DNA from: Ehretia macrophylla
Taxonomy: Eukaryota > Streptophyta > Magnoliopsida > Boraginales > Ehretiaceae
Length of the DNA stretch: 64,000 nt
Assembly: GCA_037974665.1 (NCBI GenBank)
Contig: CM075770.1
Span: 1,748,501-1,812,500 of the forward strand
Direction: 5' to 3'
Made by a program: the position numbers and the translations under genes. Shown piece by piece: positions 1-13,800 of the stretch. Under the pieces are notes generated by a model. It saw nothing but the letters and a program-made list of their open reading frames with translations. It was not told the origin of the DNA and did no database searches. Each line of letters begins with the position of its first letter. Positions within the stretch are counted from its first letter, which is position 1.

Positions 1-1310
1 GTCAGTGGTGGACACCAGTACGATATGTTTGTTACACATGGTATCACTAGATTTCAAATGCAGTGGACCATATCACGGGTCAATTTATATAGCACCTACA
101 CACCAACCATTACCATTTTTAGTTCTATTTTCCACCATAATTGACACTTTTACATTTGAAATTATAATGAATTAATTAGCAAGAGTACGTTTAGGGTTCA
201 TGGAGCACATCTGGATTTCTCACATGAAAATTTTAATCGTCTGATAATGACGTTAAATATCCAAAAAGAGAGACACCCAATCTTTGTTGATTTTGACTTT
301 AATGGAAGATTAATTTGGAAGATAATTAATGAAAAAGGTACGGTTGATTATGGGCCTCTTTGGGGTTTTTTTTTTTTTTTTTAATGTTCTTTTCTTAGTG
401 ACCCATAGTTTTGAATCAATAACGTGTAAAAATTTGTAGAATAAATACTTTCAGTCAAAATAAAATGAAATGAGACCAGTACTGTCACGGTCTAATCCAT
501 ACTCTTGAATAGGTTAATAAGACTAGTGTTATAAGTTTAATAATAACTCATGCTTTAGATTTCAAGTTTACTAGTTTAACATTGTTAATTCGAAATATCA
601 CCTTTTTTTTTTTTTTTGTCAGAAACTTTGTAATAATGTATTGATAAGAAAATTAACCCAATTGATTTCACTTATAAACTAGGGAGGGGTATTGAATCTA
701 ATTTTTCTTAGAGTCCAATCGGTTATCCTATTTACATCTCTACTTACCAATTGGAAACTAACATTTTGGGAGGGGGAAACAAGTTGTTGATCTCATGCAT
801 AATAATATATATTCAACATTTGTTGACAGTAATGAATATTTCATTAAAGTCAAGCTAAAAAATGACTCTAAACTCAAAAGTAATTTCAAGTTAATTTTTA
901 AACTATTTACCTAAGTGAACATTATAAATTGAAACTTCTCAATCTAGATCTAACTATTTAATACTCAACTCCTATATATCTATTCTGCATATTCTCCACA
1001 CGTTTTACAATCATATACAAGATTAAAAAGTTGTGAGCCCCACTATTTCTTGCCAAGGCAAAGTAGTAGGTAATTTCCTTTACTTCCATTTGCTTTCCCT
1101 CCACGGAAATGGACCTAAATTATTGACTGGCACTTGTGGCTCATGTTGCAAGCTGGGACTAACATGCGACGTACTCAAAAAAAGCTCTTCAATTTCAACC
1201 ACATCTGTTTTCTTACGGACATGAACACAATAAATAGACGTGTAAATGCTTGTCTTCGACAAAGAAATTTATAGCGTTCATCAACTAGTCTAGCTTCCTC
1301 GGTAACATGG

Positions 1311-1473
1311 TTTTTTTTTTTTTGGATAAGTTGAGAATCCAGCTGGCAAATTCGATTATTAAATTATTCGACAGAATCTGATCATCATACATGTATCAGT
1401 TCAGTTCACAAGTAGAGAGTGTCAAATCTACGGTGACTTTGCAAAAGCGATTGAACCTGCCCCTATAGGCCTC
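1311..1473 (-). mobile_element. SINE-like retroposon, 5'-truncated
   Basis: A poly(T) run on the plus strand at 1311-1323 is the A-tail of a minus-strand insertion. The segment is flanked by the 9-bp direct repeat GTAACATGG (1302-1310 and 1474-1482), as expected of a target-site duplication. On the minus strand a tRNA box-B-like GGTTCAATCG lies at 1448-1457. The tail-proximal part resembles a second copy near 1.76-1.95 kb (for example the shared motif CAGTTCAGT), which supports a dispersed family. No good box A is left, so it is probably truncated at the 5' end. Confidence 0.5.
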
Positions 1474-1759
1474 AGTAACATGGGTTGATAGTGAAGACTT
1501 GAAAGAGGAAGTACTCCGCTCTATTTATGTACAATTAATCCATCAATGAGTACAATTATTTATACATTGATAAATTATCTATTGTAAGACCATTATATAA
1601 AAATTTTGAGAAACTTCAGTTAAAACTACTTGATTTTAGGATTGAACTTTATTCATACTACAGTATCTAAGTTGGCTTTGGTCTAATCTTAGCCATTCAC
1701 GTGTAATTCATCTCTTCTTACTATCTCAGATTCCTTTATCTCAACTCTTGTTTATAAAG

Positions 1760-1945
1760 TTTTTTTCTTTTTTTTTGATGATATGGGAACCCAGTTGGAG
1801 GAGCCCGACTACCTGAGACGGGAGGAGCCTGACCATTCCCTGCTAAATCCCCAGATATAATAGTGCGTCTCAATACATACACCAGTTCAGTCAAATGTAC
1901 TCAAAACAGGTTGCGTGAATCGAACCTAAGTCACACCTACAATGA
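1760..1945 (-). mobile_element. SINE-like retroposon, second copy
   Basis: A T-rich run (1760-1776) on the plus strand is followed by sequence related to the copy at 1311-1473. The minus strand shows GGTTCGATTC at 1917-1926, a full match to the RNA polymerase III box B pattern. The 5' boundary and target duplication are not clear, so the right end is approximate. Confidence 0.45.
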
Positions 1946-2535
1946 AGTGCTAAATAATTTTTATTATTTTATATTAATAAATTATAAATTCTAAAACCAT
2001 CTTATAAAATATTGAAAAATTCCACCTTATACCATTTTTTTTTCTCAAACACCTTATAAAAATTAGTAAAATACACCATGAGTCCTAACAATGTATTAGA
2101 ATTTGATATTAATCTTAATCTTATTCCTCCACGTGTAACTTATCTTTTTTCATTGTCTTTGTTCTTCTATGTTAGTCTTTATACATAGCTCTTATTCCTA
2201 ACTTTGTTCCTCTATGTCAATTCTCAATTTTAAATTTGTTTTTCACCCGAGTCATACTTAAGTGGGAGTGTTAACATGCAGAACGACCATACACATGTAA
2301 TGTGCCACTGTCCGTATGATTATTAGTTGCTGTTAAGCAGTCGCTCTTCAGTTTCCTAATTAAGCCCATGTTGCATAATTCACTCCCATGCAGTCCATTT
2401 AATGAGCCAAGTCTATAATACCTTGACAGCCCAGACTAACCAACTTCATATCTAGGTGAGCCCCTCTCGAGATGTGCCATTTGCCAAGCATGGTGTTATC
2501 CAAGAATAATGATAATCTTATAACATTAACACATT

Positions 2536-2739
2536 AGGAGCAGGATTCAATGATCGTAAATTATTTATATTATTTTATTATAATTGTATTAAAAATTTTA
2601 AACTGCTAAATTTTACTTATATCAACATAAAATCGTTAGGAGCAGGATTCAATGATGGTGAATTGTCTATATCATTTTATTATAATTATATCAATAATTT
2701 AAAACCGCTGAATCTTATTCATATCATCATAAAATCATT
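2536..2739. repeat. 102-bp imperfect tandem duplication
   Basis: Two adjacent copies of about 102 bp (2536-2637 and 2638-2739) both begin AGGAGCAGGATTCAATGAT and stay alignable to the end, with many substitutions. No coding or RNA role is evident. Confidence 0.8.
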
Positions 2740-3328
2740 AACGTCAAGGGTTGAGCCATTTGGGAGCCAACGAGGGCTGCATCCCCGCTGGCTCCAAAAG
2801 CAAAACTACTAATGAGTGAATTTAGCTACATTTTTTTTAAAACATGTGTTTTTTAAAATAATTTTAAGCTGAAAAATGAATATAACCCCCATTAGAAAAA
2901 ATTATCCATATAAAATACTAAATAGTGTGTTTTCAACCTCCATCCAATTATAGTCCTAAATTCATCCCAGTATAATATTATGAACACATCCATTTCCGTT
3001 ATAAAGATGAGTGGTCAACATTGAATTTGATAATTTGCAGTGCATTTAAAGCTCATACTTAGAAGATATACGGCTAAGTTACGCTAATTGTGAACAACAA
3101 ACTTTTCGGGGGGGCACAGGCCACAGAGTACGTAGAGGTTTTGTTTTGGAAAATTGGTGGTTGAACAATGAAATCGAAGGCAATTAGTGTGTGGGATGGT
3201 ACTAAAACAGTAGCTACACATGAGGCACATGGTTGTCCTCTGCTTTGGAAACAATTGCCAACCAGATTACTATTCTGTTCCAAGAGAATTACCAACACTT
3301 GTAATGGTTTCACGGAATCCACCTATGT

Positions 3329-3590
3329 CTTGCACGTGGCAAATTTCGTATATCACATCTCAAGTCTAAAATTTCAAACCTCTAAGTAATTGCACACGAC
3401 ACATTTCATATGTCAGGTCTCAGGTTCAAAACTTCAAATCTCCAAATGAGTGCAAGTAAAGCACATTTCTATGACGTGCACATGACATATTTCATATGTA
3501 ACGCCTCAAGTCCAAAACTTCAAATTTCCAAACAAGTGCACATAGCAATTTCATAATTACGTCCTAAGCTCAAGACCTCAAGCCCCCAAA
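3329..3590. repeat. Degenerate tandem array, about 60-bp unit
   Basis: Successive segments repeat the order TGCAC, ACATTTCATAT, a TCTCAAG-like motif, then AAACTTCAAAT and CCAAA with AGTGCA. Three to four degenerate copies can be followed. The copies differ in length, so the period is approximate. Confidence 0.6.
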
Positions 3591-4883
3591 CCGGACTAAT
3601 GTCATAAATTTAAAAATAATTGTCTACAATCTCTAATCCCCTTATCTAAAATGATTTACCCAATCTATTACTTAAGCCTCTAACATTCACTCATCTTATC
3701 TTACACCAATATGAGACAGCACACCCTCAGCCGTGTGAATGCCAGCATTATTCTCGACTGAATATAATACTAGCATACGACCCAACGAATTGCTGTAATA
3801 CCGTTGCTTCATTTCCTTTTCTCCTTTACCTATCACTTGCGGGGTCAATTAGTTCTGCGTCCTGCAGTAACCAGTATCCAGAAATTATTCCCGAGAACGC
3901 CTCCAGCATCCAAGAGTCACGGATTGACCATATAACCTGATTGAATAAAATCGTGCGGCAAATTGATGAAAGGTGTCGCTTTGCCAAAAGCTACTGTTCT
4001 GTGTTCCAGTGGCCAAACTCAGAATTTACATACACGTGCTTATATATTTCCTTAAAGGCATATCTGCAGCATCCAAATACAATTGTGCAACAAGCAGCAG
4101 TCTGCACCAGAAATTAAGTAGCTGCAGAGAGACCAGGAAGCCAAGACTGATCGACAATAAGTCATCTCAGGATAATACGACTTCTGTGGCCTTATCCGCA
4201 GTTGCCAACTTTCTTTGTCTTTTCTGTGTCTCCGTGTCGGAGATCGGATAGACGGGTGATAATTCTCTCACAGCATCATGATGTTATGAGAGGATCTAAG
4301 AAGATAAACGATCAATAGTCTAGACCACTTACACAACGTTACGGTAGATCTAGGTTATGAGGAGACTGCTTATTGACAAAGTATATATCATTAGATGTGG
4401 AATTCCATTAAGTAGAGATAAATTACATTGCTCATTACAATACAGACCAGCTCATAAGTCTTTTGTTCGTAATTTGTTTTACTACAAACAGGCATGCATT
4501 ACGTTCCTCACAAACAAAATTGAAGTCAAACTGGAAAAGAACTCAGCAATGCAGAAAGGAAGGCCTCCTATAGCTCACCCCAAACACAAAATACAATAAA
4601 AATATTCAAGATAATGGGCAAACATTTATAAATCGGAGGAGAAGAAAAAAGAAACAGAGAGAAAGCCAGAGAAAAGAGAGTTGAGAGAGATTTATAAAAT
4701 GGGGATACTTTTCACGACCAACCATCAACCGGTATATATGGCACCTGCAGAAAAATTCAATGATGCCTGCAACGTTGCGCCTCATGTGCTTGCCAATTCA
4801 ACCCAAGAACCAGAATTGTGAGATACCATAGTGAGCATAAACCAACCACGTCATAGAGGGTAAGTGCTCTACAAACAGTAAGC

Positions 4884-7800
4884 TTACTTCACTTTGTCAT
4901 GTATTGAGGGACTAGAGTACTCGGTCCCATTCTCTGAAGAAGTCACTCCAGATGAAGCACTTGACGACAAATCACTGTGATCACCACCACTCTGTAAACT
5001 CTTTGCTGAAAGTGGCGGGTTCTGCTGGGAATTAGGATTTGCTTGCTTTTGCCCTTCCTCGGCTAGTTTGCGGAGAAGATTCATGACCGTAGGAACGAAC
5101 TTCGTTGATAAGGAGAGAATTCCAGGAAGCTGCTTTCATAAAATAAAGATTCAGACCTCCAGTCAAAATGGTAACAATGAAGAGTTTACGATCAGTTACC
5201 AAGATCTTTGTTTTTTATGACTCATCGCCAGTATGCTATTTAACTTATAACTATCACACCCGAAACACAAGCTAAAATGCTATATAACCGCATACATTTT
5301 GCATAACAATCAACCTATTGAATTCAAAACATAGTTTTTACAGCCTTGCTATACACTAAAATTAATTTCCTTATGGGAACAAAATGAAACACTTGGATTT
5401 TAGTAAAATAAAAATTTACTTAATATGACAATGAAAGCAGTAACCAACAACTTCATGACGACAATCACTCTTGCACAAAGCAAAAGATCTAAAAGAAACT
5501 TATTGCACATTAGAGAGAGAGAGAGAGGGAAAGAGAATTTCAGCCACATAAAAACTGTTTCATTAAGACAAACATTCTTTAATAACAAGTGCGCCGTAGT
5601 CTTGTTGATGTCAATCTTCAGTTACTCTTAGTTCAGCAAAAGAACAGATTAGCTTCTAGTAATTTAAGGAATTCAACACTTACAGCGCCATTGCGGAATT
5701 CATTAGAGATGTCTAGCTGCACCCACAGGGCTTTTACAAGAAGAAAACCGACAAAGATAACACCTAAATACAAAGGATTTCTGCCACAAAGAAAACCCGA
5801 TATAAGTACAAGCCATAAGTAGGTTGATAAGAGAGTTAAGAGTTTGCATACCCACAAAGATACCCTTCCCCGAAAATTAAACAGAGAGAGAATGTTCTAC
5901 ATGTGCTGTACCTTAGAAGCGTCATAAATTCATTAAAACCTAAAATAACCAATGCAGCAATTGCCCATGGGGGTGGTAACCAGTTGTTGTTCCGCTTGTT
6001 AGCCTCCTGAAAGCAAAAAGCAGAAAAAATCAATTGCAGTCATTAACCGTACTCAGAGAAACAACACGTCAATTGAGGCCAATGTTGGTGTATCTTAAAA
6101 GAACATACAACATGAGGCACTTAAAAGATTTCTGAGATGTGCAAATTCAAGCAGAAAATCAAAATCTACGTGAACAATGCGCTGCTTCCAACACACTTAA
6201 CAGAAATTAGCATATATCCATAGAGCAGCTAAAAATATTTGGGAATTCAAACATATTCACGAGACAACTACAATATCTTTCAATACTTGGATCTATGAAT
6301 AGTCAAGTAATGTAATTCATCAACAAAATGGAGATTCCTGTATTGTAAATAAGCTCATATGAACTGCATGCAAAATTCAACAGTCATCCCCTATCACAGG
6401 GCAACTCCATCCTTTCCTCCCAGTATACAACGATTCCAACTTTACACTGAATCTGGTGCTTTGCATATATGTAATAGCTACGAGTCCTGTAAACCAACCA
6501 TATTGCTCTGTGACACTTTCTGAGCTCCACCAATTTGGTATTGGTCCAAGACCTTACATTTTCCAAAGGAATTTGATTTATAATATCTTACGACCAAAAA
6601 AGTTAATGAGTAGGACTGCATACCAAGCACCGATTGCCTCATGTTAGGCTCTTTCAAGAACATTGTAGCATCAGAGCAGCCCAGCTCATAGAAGATTAAA
6701 GCCACAGGCTTATTTGAATCCACAAGAGCTTTAATTATTCAGTGTTTGATATAAATAATCAAGCTGATTGCACTCAGCTTGGACTCACAAACAACAGCTA
6801 TTCAAGATATCTTAAGCATAAATATATCATTAGTAAACCTTCCTTCTTTCTTTTTTTTTCCCTCCTGTCGCCTCAATCCACATCATACTCTTAAATCCAA
6901 AATCAGATCCTAAATATGAGATCAGTCAGAGAAGCACCTCTCAAATGTACTTATATATACCTCAGTTGTTTCCTCTTATATCCATCTAAATTATAAAACT
7001 CTTCAGTAAATTTAAAAGCATTGAATTAACAAATAAATGGCGCTCCTAGATGCTGTCATCTGTACTTCCACGGAAAAGAAATTATAGCAGCACAAACATG
7101 GGTGAGACATGATTTTCAAAAGCATGCAATGAGAGAGATCATGCCTGAGCAGCAATTGCTTGAGTTACGGTGTACTCAGTCTCTGTTCTGAATTGCCTCC
7201 ACAGAGACTTGCACTGGACAGGAGTGATTAAAGTTTTCGTTGCTGGAACCTGAGCAGGAAAATTTTAACAAAACAAGCATTAGAGCATTCATCATGATAA
7301 AGTTAGGCTGCCATAAATGAATTCATTGAAGAAATATAAAATTGCATAGGTGCCCACCATATATGGATGCCTTTACAGTATACGCACTCTTTATGTGAAC
7401 AACATGAAGAGTGAAATCAGATTGAGTTCAAAACTAGAGGTGAAATTATACATGTAGCTATGAGGATCAGTAATAACGTAGTCGATGTTCATCTTCAAAG
7501 AAAACATTAATATGTGTATTTCTATGGTGCATTAAGTGTTCAAATGATGGGCAATACGATCAGATTAACTCAAAACATCAATATCCTACGGCAACAAAAT
7601 TTAAGAATGAATTAACAGACCTATACAAGAAACAAAAAAATACAATAATTACCTCATCCCAAGTACTTGAGGCGAGAGGATCTGATGTTGTACTTTTATT
7701 GGCAGCAGCAGCAGCTTTCGGATCCACCAGAGCAACGGCTAAAGTTTTCTCAATATTATCAGCATCATCATCCAAACGCAAAGCAGACATAACTGATAGT

Positions 7801-10800
7801 AGCTTCAAAGACTGAAAGGAAAGCATTAACAATAGTTAGCAAAGACAGAAACTAATGAATTGACCAATCCTTAAAGTGGATATAAGAATCATGTCTTACA
7901 GAAGAGCGAGCTGTCTTGGTGATTGCCCGAATATCTTCTTTTCCAGTCCAGACACGTGGCATTGAATCTGAATCATGGCTAAATAATGTCGTAAACCTGC
8001 CAATAATTTATGTTTCATTACATTGAGTACAATTCAGGAAGTTTGAATTCAAATATCCCATTATTTTAGAGTCAAAAGTCAACTACCAGCAGATAGTAAG
8101 TACCTGTCCTTCATTCGAATCAAAACCCTCCCTGCTTCTTCCCGTGCCTTTGCTTCAACCACCCCTCGTGCATGGCCCTTCAACTTTGAAAGCATCTTAT
8201 CCTTTGTTTCTTCATCCATCTCATAACCAGAAAGAGCAGCAGAAAACCCAGAGACAGCTGTTTCAGTCTCGCGCTGTAGAAGCTTTCTTATCGCTGGCCA
8301 TGTATCATCACCAGCTTCATCTAATAGAGCCTCAACAGGTCCAGATAACGCCTCATTTAGTTTTGTCTGCAGAAATTTATTTATCAATCACAAAAGTATA
8401 CATGCCATAGATAAAGGATTCATAAAAGAACATGCTCGCCCGAGTGCATCAGGCCTTGATTATATCCACTACGTGTTTCACCAAACCAGTCCATGTATGC
8501 ACTATAACCGAAGCATGCAAAGAGAACACCTGTGACTATAATTTCACAGGAAAAGAGAAACACAAAACAGCAAACCTATACCCTATAGTGGACAAAAGCA
8601 AAGAAGCCCTCTCACCATTTTAACTACCTATTTTTACCTAGATCTCCAGATAGGCAGATAACCACATTAATAACCAATGTTCCTTTAGCCATCAGTGATC
8701 ATATGCATTTAAGCAGATAGTCAGCCCTCTTCCTAAGAATTTTCTTTTGCCCATGCAAATCAGAAAGATGATCAAGGCCACAGATTTTAGTATTACTACA
8801 TATAAGGAAGCCTATTCAAGAGTTTCAATATAAGAAACTATCATTACCTCATAGAGGTTTGTAAGTTCAGACAGCTTGGCAGTAAGAACTGCAGCAATAT
8901 GTGCATCTATGTCTCGCTGGAGCTTGTCCCTCACTTTGGATGAGTCCCAATTAGCTTGGTCTATGGTGGCATCTGAAACAGTAACACAATAAAATTTTCA
9001 ATTGGTCATAGCAACACAATAGTCCCAGTGACCTATTAATTTTTGCTGTTTATAGTTCACAAGACATGATTGATAGACATAAATATACAGATAGCAAAAA
9101 GATATAGAACTATGTTTAGAGGCAATAAGAACTAGAATGTACGATTATATTTTATACCTACACATCCTTCATCAAACTGTGATAGAAAAGACTCTGCGCA
9201 TTCACGAGCAGCCACAGCAAAACCTTTTCCTTTATGCAATGCATCATCAAATGCCTCTTTGAATCTCTCGAGAGTTCCAGACCGCAAATGACCCAACACA
9301 GATTGGTAGGCCGGTTGAACAAGCTAATAGAACATATAAGATAAGCCATGAGGAAAGTAGTGCAAAAGTGACTAATCTTCACTGTACTACTTATCAATAC
9401 ATCTATCACAATTGCACAAATATTATCCATCAATCTATAAATGAAAAAATTGCTGATTCCAGCAACTAGTACACAAGTGGAAATGCATTAGGAAATCCTT
9501 AAGTGAACCTGATTCCATTTCATTAGTACTCTTGGCACATAATAAACGTTAAATGTGCACCTTGATAAAGCCACACTAAAAAAAATAAAAATAAAAATAT
9601 TGCCATATACTAACAGCAAAAAGTAACATACAAATCAACTCCTTTTTTAATGTGTATGTCTCCTTTTATTCAGTGACAAGATGAAGTCTAGACACATAAT
9701 AATTATCTTTTGTATGCTAATATGGAACATATGAATATCATCTCGATACATGCATGTAGTAAACCGTTATCATTTTATTTGTGACTAATTATAGCATTAG
9801 CAACGCTAGTGACAACTTTTCCAAGTGACAGACATGTGTAGCATGACCCATACAAAAAGTTCCAATGACAAAATCCATCACATATTCATTGAGTCTAAGA
9901 CAAAAGGAAGACCACACATTGAAATGATGAGAGTGAAACTTGTAGACATGCAACGTGAATATGCAAGTACAGAGAAACTCTAAATGTTCTGCAGTACAGA
10001 AAAGACACATTACTTGCAGCAATTTCTCTTCCAACTGCTTACGCTTCGCAGATCGTACCCCTTCGTCAAAATACGTAGCCTCTGCATCATAGCTGAAGAA
10101 AAGAATTCCCAAACATATACATAAATACATAGACATAATGTGAAATAATCTCCATATCGTTAAAAAGTTGCTACACATATGGGAGTAATCATAAATGTAG
10201 AAGTTGCAGTGGCACCAAAGGCTTGTTCCTACCATCAAACAGCCTTTTCTTCTACTTATAAGTCTATCATCAAATGATAGTTCCAAACCATTCAGTTGTG
10301 GGGAGTGGGGACTACTTTTTGAAACTAAATAAAGGTCATTTATGGATATCAGCAATATCATGAGATTTGGTTCAATTGAGCCAATTTGGTCATTTCAGCT
10401 GGTTAGTTACCATTCATTTGCAGCTCCATACATAGAGCAAGGCTCAGCCAAAGCAGGAGGAAACAATTTGAATATAGTTCTAGTCCATTATGTCTTCCTA
10501 TCTTCCTTTTTCGGCCTCTCTCTGGCTCTGTTCGTTCATCACTTCTCCCTCTTTTTCGCTCTCTTTTGCCCTTCTCCTAACCTATTTTATTAATGTCATT
10601 CACTTAAAGGTGCAGGGGTCCATCCCAATTGAATGTCATGATTTCACCTGGCACAGACTTCTGTGAGAAAGTTGAAAATACAATATTTAGAGTTAATGGG
10701 GTTTAAAGTGGGGCCAATGGTGATTTTTGAATATTCAAATATTTGAAAGATAAAAAGTGGCCAAACCTTACCGACTCTATGATGTTTTATATATTATATT

Positions 10801-13800
10801 GTTAAAATAATAGATCACACAGTCCATCTAAGTAGTCAAATTCAGGGACAGCATGGAAAACGTATCTCTATCTCTGTGGTTTGGGGAGAGAGAGAGAGAG
10901 AAAAGCTTCCAGTTACACCTTTATGCATGTGTCTTTTCATGCCTCCTCGGAAGGAAAACAATTGTTGCTGTAAAATTAATAATAGATAGCCAGTTTTCTG
11001 GGTTCTCCATCAGTTCCTTACTTTCTCCTAAATTGGGTTCCTTTTATACCATTATTACAAGACACGAGCCCAGAGCCATTTTCTTCCAGCCTATACTTAC
11101 CCAAACCCCACCACCCCGAAACCAAAATAAGAATAAAAAAAAGGCCCAATCACTTTTCGTCCCTACAGAAGAAACAAATCAGGCAAGTGATATTCAAGCA
11201 TGCATATTACTTGCCATATTCCTAGAGTCGGTCACCAGGAAGGTTATGAACCAACATCAATTTGTTGCACAGAAATGGGGCAGGAATCATGCAAGCTCCA
11301 TCAAAGACACACACTTACTCCGAGAGAGTGGTCTCAAGTAATGAACTAAGCTTCTGCCCAAAACCAGCCACTAGACGAGATTTTATAGCCTCTTCTAGTT
11401 GACGCCATTCCTACAATAATTATGTATCAAACCAAAATATATCAAAATGTTTGCAAGTATTATAAAATGGAATCTGAATCTAACAAAGCCCTCACTTATA
11501 TAGAAGAAAGGTACCTCATTCACAATAAAAGAACTAAACTTCTCATTGGCAATTTCTTCACACCGTACAGTAGCCACCATGACCTATAGATAGATTATAA
11601 GAGACACATCAACCCCAAAACTTAAATCCTTTTCGATCATTACCTAAAAAGTAAAACTGAATTTCTAACCTTGTGAGCTGGCAGGTCCAGATCCTTGTTC
11701 TCTTTAATAATCTTCCAGATCTGTTGTGCGCTAAAGGAAAAGCCTGAAGCAGGGACGACACCCCGCCTATCTCCAGCAAGTCCACCAGGTGCAATAGAAT
11801 GAAAGAACCGCTGTCTTAGATTAGCCACCTACATCATCAACAGAACGGGTAAAAAACATTAAATATGGCCAAAATTGAGAAATTGAGAGTCATGATTTTG
11901 CTTGAACACCAATCTAAGATGATAATGAAGGCTGGAGGATCATGTCAGAGCACAGGAAACAGATCTTCGCATCAGAAGCAACCAGAAAATAACAGGAAGA
12001 AGAAATTGAAAATTAACAGACTAAGAACCTGTTCTTTGAATTGTTCTTCCTTCTCTTCATAACTAGAAAGTGCAACAACTTCAACCTGGCCATTTAATCA
12101 ATTCAAATAGAACAACAAAATAATATTACTGTACAGACCTCCAAAAGACAACTTCAGAAAAAGGAAGAAGAGAGCTTATTTCAACAAAGTGTCATCTTAC
12201 ATTGAAAAATTCACTTAGAGGAGTTTCCTTGTGAGCTTCAGGCTTAGGAACAGCATCCCATATCTATCACCAAACAGAACGGGAAAAATAAACATATGAA
12301 AAGGGCTCAGAGAATCAACTAGATGATATGCAGTTAGAAGGAATCACTAGATTCTTTACCTTTTGAATGTCTTCCCTTAAAACAGGTTCCAAATTTTCCA
12401 AAGGCGTCTATACAGAGGAAAAAAAAGATCCACAACAAAGCAAAACTGAGTCCAGCTTATCAAGGCCTCACATTTTCCGGATGAGGATACATTCAGTAAA
12501 TTAAGCTTTTGCACTAAAAGGATCCATGTAAGTAAAGCAGAAGAGAGAAAATTACCCTTGTTTTATCACGTATAACAAACATCAAAGTTGTTCTACGTGG
12601 ACTAAACAATCGCATCATGACCTGTAATATAAAGCTAGATCAGTAAAGCACTTGAAGATCAACATAATTGTTCACAAAGAGCAGCATGTAAGTTACCTGG
12701 AATACAGTTTTCAAAAGAGGCTTATTCGCAGCCTGCTCACGCCCAATATCATGACACCACCTGAATGACAGCAATTACTCGTAAAAACTATATAGATCAA
12801 AAAGGAAGTTTATGAAATTAGTATTTCCAATGACATGTTCTTGTATGAGCTAGAAGACAAACTTACATATTAATAAGCACTATGTCTGAAACAGCAAGGG
12901 CAAATAAGGCACTTTGCTTCTCAAATGCAGTGTCATCCTGGAAAGACCATAAAAAATTAATGAGAAACAGTGACTAGTACTTATTTGTCCTTTTGTCTTA
13001 TTTCTGTCATTAAAAATTGGAAAGAACAAATAAAGAAAACACAAACTAAGAATCAAAGCAGTATCACATATAAGTCCAAAATGCGGTGATCCGTCCTTTG
13101 TCTAAAACAGCATCACCAGAATGATGAAAATGTATGCTGGCTCAAGCTCATATAAGCAACAAATATAAAATGTGGAATCAAATAAATTTCTCGATAAAAA
13201 AATTCTCTAATTTCAAGAAAAAATTGAAACCAAGGATCTAGAGCAAAAAATGACTGTATAATCATCCACATTCTTAAAACAAGTCCAATATGTTTGTAAG
13301 CATCACTGAAGAGCATGTGGAAGTGTAAAGGCAAGCAGCAATACACAGACCAGATATATTTTTGTAAGCATCACTGAAAAGCATGTGGAAGTGTTAAGGC
13401 AAGCAGCAATACACAGATCAGATATATTTGAAACAAATATATGAATACAATGAGAAAGAAAGAGAGAGACACACACACAGAGATGGAAAAGATATAGGAT
13501 GCAGTCCCTTTACCATTCACAGTGAGAAACTATAATAAGGGGATAAAAGAATGGTTTAAAACGAAAAGGTAAAAGATATAGGATTCATTCCCGTTTACAG
13601 TTCAGGGTATCAACTCAACAAGCCACAGGTTTAAATTTTACAGCTACATTAGATTTGCAATATATGAAGAGAAAATAAGAAAGGTCCATATAACATTCAA
13701 GCAAAATATAGAGTTGTACTGGCAAGAAGAGAATCATTTCGGGAATAAAACCATGAATAGAGCAATCATGAGGAAATGAAGTAATTTTTCAACAGCACCT

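Larger units (their letters stand above)
1..4883. other. Intergenic AT-rich spacer
   Basis: No gene model can be supported here; the open frames are short and lack recognisable protein features. The stretch holds two related minus-strand SINE-like copies (near 1311-1473 and 1760-1945), a 102-bp imperfect tandem duplication (2536-2739) and a degenerate array of about 60-bp units (3329-3590). The last few hundred bases should include the 3' untranslated region of the minus-strand RHD3-like gene. Confidence 0.6.

Noticed and set aside
3973-4599. Two plus-strand ORFs of 80-92 codons near the RHD3-like 3' end
   Set aside because: No family resemblance, no splice partners and no promoter; composition is like the spacer.
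9789-10361. 190-codon open frame on the minus strand
   Set aside because: Only its inner part ([23 protein letters not shown] region, split across an exon edge) is RHD3-like exon 14; the rest is read-through of flanking introns.
10853-11341. 162-codon plus-strand open frame
   Set aside because: It lies antisense in an intron of the RHD3-like gene, begins in low-complexity GA-rich sequence and has no recognisable domain.
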